From the NCBI GenBank assembly GCA_020346965.1, contig CP070793.1, forward strand, positions 1,094,259-1,103,995: 9,737 bases of DNA, given 5' to 3'. This stretch comes from Chloroflexota bacterium. GTDB lineage: Bacteria > Chloroflexota > Dehalococcoidia > GIF9 > AB-539-J10. Below, piece by piece: positions 7,575 to 9,737 of the stretch. Numbering within the stretch: position 1 is the first letter of the stretch; each line of letters begins with the position of its first letter. Under the pieces are notes generated by a model that was not told where the DNA came from, ran no database searches, and saw only the letters and a list, made by a program, of their open reading frames with translations. Position numbers and translations under genes: made by a program.

Positions 7575-7627
7575 GATTGGAACGTCAGATTCAATATGAA
7601 TTTTGGGAACAGGTTCTGACGTCCATC
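7575..7627 (+). repeat. long imperfect inverted repeat ahead of the corrinoid-protein gene
   Basis: GATTGGAACGTCAGA (7575-7589) pairs with TCTGACGTCCATC (7615-7627) to give a 13-bp stem with two single-base bulges on the left side; the innermost 7 bp are perfect. The 25-base loop contains a second small repeat, TTCA-ATA-TGAA. No T-run follows, so termination is unlikely. It lies in the only sizeable gap of the downstream cluster and could stabilise or process the mRNA, or bind a regulator. Confidence 0.55.
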
Positions 7628-7658
7628 AAACCAAGCAGTTTAATGAATCACTGAAACT

Positions 7659-7664
7659 GGAGGA
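7659..7664 (+). promoter_or_regulatory. strong Shine-Dalgarno for the corrinoid-protein gene
   Basis: GGAGGA ends five bases before the ATG at 7670. It is the best ribosome site in the window, which fits high expression of the shared methyl carrier. Confidence 0.7.
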
Positions 7665-7669
7665 CAATA

Positions 7670-8362
7670 ATGCCAGAGGACATAATCAGTTTAATCCAAG
7701 AAAGCGTTATCCAAGGGAGGATAGCAAAAGATGATGAAGGTATGGATGAAGGGATGGTAGGAAAGCCTGGCGTTACCGAGCTTGTTGAGAAAGCTCTCGC
7801 CTCCGGCCTGAGTATTAAGGACATAATCGCTAATGGCCTCTCTGGTGGGATGAATATTGTGGGGCAGAAATTTGAAGCGGGGGAATACTTTATTCCTGAC
7901 ATGCTAGCCTCGGCCGAAGCAGTAAGCGCAGCAATGGACATGTTGCAGCCCCGGCTTGCTGCCAGCAACATCGAGACCAAAGGTACGATAATTGTAGCTA
8001 CTGTAAAGGACGACCTTCATGATATCGGCAAGAATATAGTATCTATTCTGTTGCGGGGGGCAGGATATACTGTTAAAGACCTGGGAAATAATGTTAATAC
8101 TCAGGCCATTGTAGACGCCGTAAGAGAGGAAAAACCGCAGTTCCTGGGTTTGTCCGCTCTACTCACCAGCACCATGGCCCGCATGGCAGAGGTGATACAA
8201 ACGCTTGAGCAAAATGGGCTCAGGGAGCAGGTGAAGATTGTTATTGGCGGGGCACCAGTCTCGGAGGAGTTTGCCAAAAGCATCGGTGCAGATGGATACG
8301 GCGCAGACGGCTTTCAAGCCGTAGCAGTAGTGGATACTCTTGCTTCAAGCAAAGACAATTAG
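7670..8362 (+). CDS. methyltransferase corrinoid protein (MtgC/MttC/MtbC-like, B12-binding)
   Basis: A 230-residue cytoplasmic methyl carrier with the two-domain layout of the MetH cobalamin module. Residues 1-95 are the helical cap (AL-SGLSIKDIIANGLSGGM then VGQKFEAGEYFIPDML at 64-79). From about 105 comes the Rossmann-like B12 domain, with the base-off/His-on motif D115-x-H117-x-x-G120 in DDLHDIGKNI, where H117 is the lower cobalt ligand, then GLSALLTSTM 160-169 and GGAPV 193-197. It accepts a methyl group from an MttB-type enzyme and donates it to the methyl-THF enzyme; reactivation by the activase at 1937 is expected. A short acidic stretch (DDEGMDEGMVG, 21-31) in the cap is unusual. It is the only corrinoid protein visible, so it may serve more than one of the three MttB enzymes. 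Strong GGAGGA ribosome site; TAG stop. Confidence 0.95.
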   Translation: MPEDIISLIQESVIQGRIAKDDEGMDEGMVGKPGVTELVEKALASGLSIKDIIANGLSGGMNIVGQKFEAGEYFIPDMLASAEAVSAAMDMLQPRLAASNIETKGTIIVATVKDDLHDIGKNIVSILLRGAGYTVKDLGNNVNTQAIVDAVREEKPQFLGLSALLTSTMARMAEVIQTLEQNGLREQVKIVIGGAPVSEEFAKSIGADGYGADGFQAVAVVDTLASSKDN

Positions 8363-8380
8363 AATGGCTATCAATCTATT

Positions 8381-8397
8381 ACCCACTCACTGTGGGT
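8381..8397 (+). repeat. small hairpin between the corrinoid gene and MttB-3
   Basis: ACCCAC (8381-8386) and GTGGGT (8392-8397) form a perfect 6-bp stem with loop TCACT, in the 57-base gap. TCAATCT is directly repeated on both sides (8371-8377 and 8399-8405). Only TTTC follows, so it is at most a weak terminator; an mRNA-processing or attenuating role is possible. Confidence 0.4.
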
Positions 8398-8419
8398 TTC
8401 AATCTGAAGGGGGAATTTA

Positions 8420-9737
8420 GTGCCAAGAAAAGGCATATTGGTTAATAGACCATACGAGAGACTGACGAGGGAGCAGGTCGAGCTAATACACCAAGCTTCC
8501 ATGCAAATACTGACTGACCCCGGGCTAATAAGCTTCAATCGGGAGGCAGTGGATATATTCCATAGTCACGGTGCAACGGTTAAGTCCATCGATGGTGACC
8601 ACCAGAGCTGGCAGGTAAAGATCCCAGAGCAATTGGTGGTAAAAGCGCTGGACACTGCTCCCAAGACCGTGAAATTGGGGGCCCGGAATCCAGATAATAC
8701 CCTGGTCATGCACGGCGATGAACCCAGAGTATATCTGATCACAGGTTCGGAGACCAACATCTGGCTGGATGTGGATTTTCCTATCTATGTCAATAAGGCT
8801 GACCCTACCAAGGAGATTAGGGTGCCCGAGTTCAAGCCCAGACGAGGCACAGTAGATGACCTGTGCAAGTCGGCCCATGTCTGTGAGCATTTGGAGATGG
8901 TTGACGGTTACATTCGTACCGTGAATATCCAGGACCGCGACATAACCGAGGAGAACAAAGATGTTAATAAATTCTTCGCCTCTCTAAATAATAATACGAA
9001 GCACTTCATGAGCGGCTTAACAAGTCTAAAGCAACTTGACAATGTGGTGAGGATGGCAGAACTCATCGCTGGAGGCAAAAAAGCACTCGAAGATAACCCC
9101 ATCATCTCATTTATCACCTGCCTGGTGAAAAGCCCACTACAGTTCGTCGAGGATACTACAGATACTTTCATTGAAGTATGCCGTCGTGGATTGCCAATTG
9201 TTGTGTCATCATCACCGCAGGCAGGCTCTACTGCACCTATCAAGGAAGCCGGTATCATGGCTCAGATAAATGCAGAGGTCTCGGCAGGAATAACTCTGGG
9301 GCAACTTGTAAAACCGGGGACGCCAGTACTCTACGGTAGTGTGCCAGTCAGAGCCAGAATGGACACTCTGGGCGATTCCTATGGCTCCGTTGAGACCAGT
9401 CAGTACAATATTGACTGTGTCCAGATGGCGCGTTTCTACAAACTCCCCAACTACTCTACCTCAGGTGTCTGTGACCCGAAGATACCCGGGCAACAATCAT
9501 CAATTGAGAGATTATTTTCAGACGTGGTGGTCACGATGTCGGGGCCTCAGTTCTTGCACTGTGCTTTTGGCCTCCTGGACTGCAATTCTATCTTCTGTCT
9601 GCTCCAGGCGGTCTTAGACGATGCCCATTTCAGAATGATAGAGTTTTTCTTGAGACAGCCGCGGATTGATCAGCCGGAACTGGAAGCAATGATGAAGCAA
9701 ATACAAGAAGTGGTGGCTACGCCACAAAAGCTATACA
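8420..9737 (+). CDS. MttB-family methyltransferase 3, divergent, 3' truncated by window edge
   Basis: Reading from GTG at 8420 gives an uninterrupted frame to the window end (439 codons, no stop). AAGGGGG at 8407-8413 is a good ribosome site, and the N-terminus (YERLTREQVELIHQASMQIL) aligns with MttB-2, so this start is well supported. Family blocks: NTKHFMSG 192-199, GLPIVVSSSP 257-266, GSTAPI 269-274, TPVLYGSVP 301-309, YGSVETS 321-327, YSTSGVCDPKIPGQQ 345-359 and MSGPQFLH 373-380. It differs from the other two at places they share: VMGG becomes FMSG, GSVEMG becomes GSVETS, and the ID(D/N)E segment becomes LDDAH (399-403). It also has about 20 extra residues near 118-142. No in-frame TAG. 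It is probably a corrinoid methyltransferase for a different substrate, or a diverged paralogue of other function. Roughly 40 residues are probably missing. Confidence 0.88.
   Translation, partial: MPRKGILVNRPYERLTREQVELIHQASMQILTDPGLISFNREAVDIFHSHGATVKSIDGDHQSWQVKIPEQLVVKALDTAPKTVKLGARNPDNTLVMHGDEPRVYLITGSETNIWLDVDFPIYVNKADPTKEIRVPEFKPRRGTVDDLCKSAHVCEHLEMVDGYIRTVNIQDRDITEENKDVNKFFASLNNNTKHFMSGLTSLKQLDNVVRMAELIAGGKKALEDNPIISFITCLVKSPLQFVEDTTDTFIEVCRRGLPIVVSSSPQAGSTAPIKEAGIMAQINAEVSAGITLGQLVKPGTPVLYGSVPVRARMDTLGDSYGSVETSQYNIDCVQMARFYKLPNYSTSGVCDPKIPGQQSSIERLFSDVVVTMSGPQFLHCAFGLLDCNSIFCLLQAVLDDAHFRMIEFFLRQPRIDQPELEAMMKQIQEVVATPQKLY

Noticed and set aside
9339..9617. 92-codon + strand ORF near the window end
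   Set aside because: It is out of frame with MttB-3, whose frame is open across the whole region and carries family motifs.

Overview
The window holds one metabolic theme: a corrinoid-dependent methyltransferase locus on the + strand, with seven convincing coding regions, two of them cut by the window ends. Three are MttB-superfamily (COG5598) methyltransferases. The others are a DUF1638 protein, a RACo/RamA-type ATP-dependent corrinoid activase, a protein resembling the MetH activation domain, a methyl-THF:corrinoid methyltransferase (AcsE/MtgA-like) and a MtgC/MttC-like corrinoid protein. No mobile element, tRNA, rRNA or CRISPR was seen.

Layout. 2-1321: MttB-like protein 1, missing its N-terminus. 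1311-1922: DUF1638, overlapping the gene before it. 1937-3895: corrinoid activase. 3896-4600: about 705 bases without a convincing gene, holding inverted repeats and one very short ORF; this probably separates two transcription units. 4601-5284: MetH-activation-domain-like protein. 5296-6735: MttB-like protein 2. 6739-7548: methyl-THF:corrinoid methyltransferase. 7549-7669: leader with a long imperfect hairpin. 7670-8362: corrinoid protein. 8420 to the end: a divergent MttB-like protein 3, running off the window.

How the genes could work together (known family biochemistry plus inference). An MttB-type enzyme demethylates a methylated, probably quaternary, amine and passes the methyl group to the Co(I) corrinoid on the small corrinoid protein. 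The AcsE/MtgA-like enzyme moves it to tetrahydrofolate, giving methyl-THF for the Wood-Ljungdahl pathway or oxidation. Corrinoid that oxidises to Co(II) is rescued by the activase, and perhaps by the second, MetH-like protein. The substrates cannot be read from sequence. The three MttB reading frames contain no internal TAG, and TAG ends four of the six genes whose stop is visible here apart from MttB-1 (TAA), so these are non-pyrrolysine MttB relatives, closer in type to glycine betaine methyltransferase MtgB than to archaeal MttB.

Organism. The gene set points to a strict anaerobe using corrinoid/THF C1 metabolism. Moderate GC, bacterial Shine-Dalgarno sites and THF-type enzymes fit a bacterium. 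Dehalococcoidia (Chloroflexota), anaerobic Firmicutes or a sulfate-reducing lineage are all plausible; this is a low-confidence inference.
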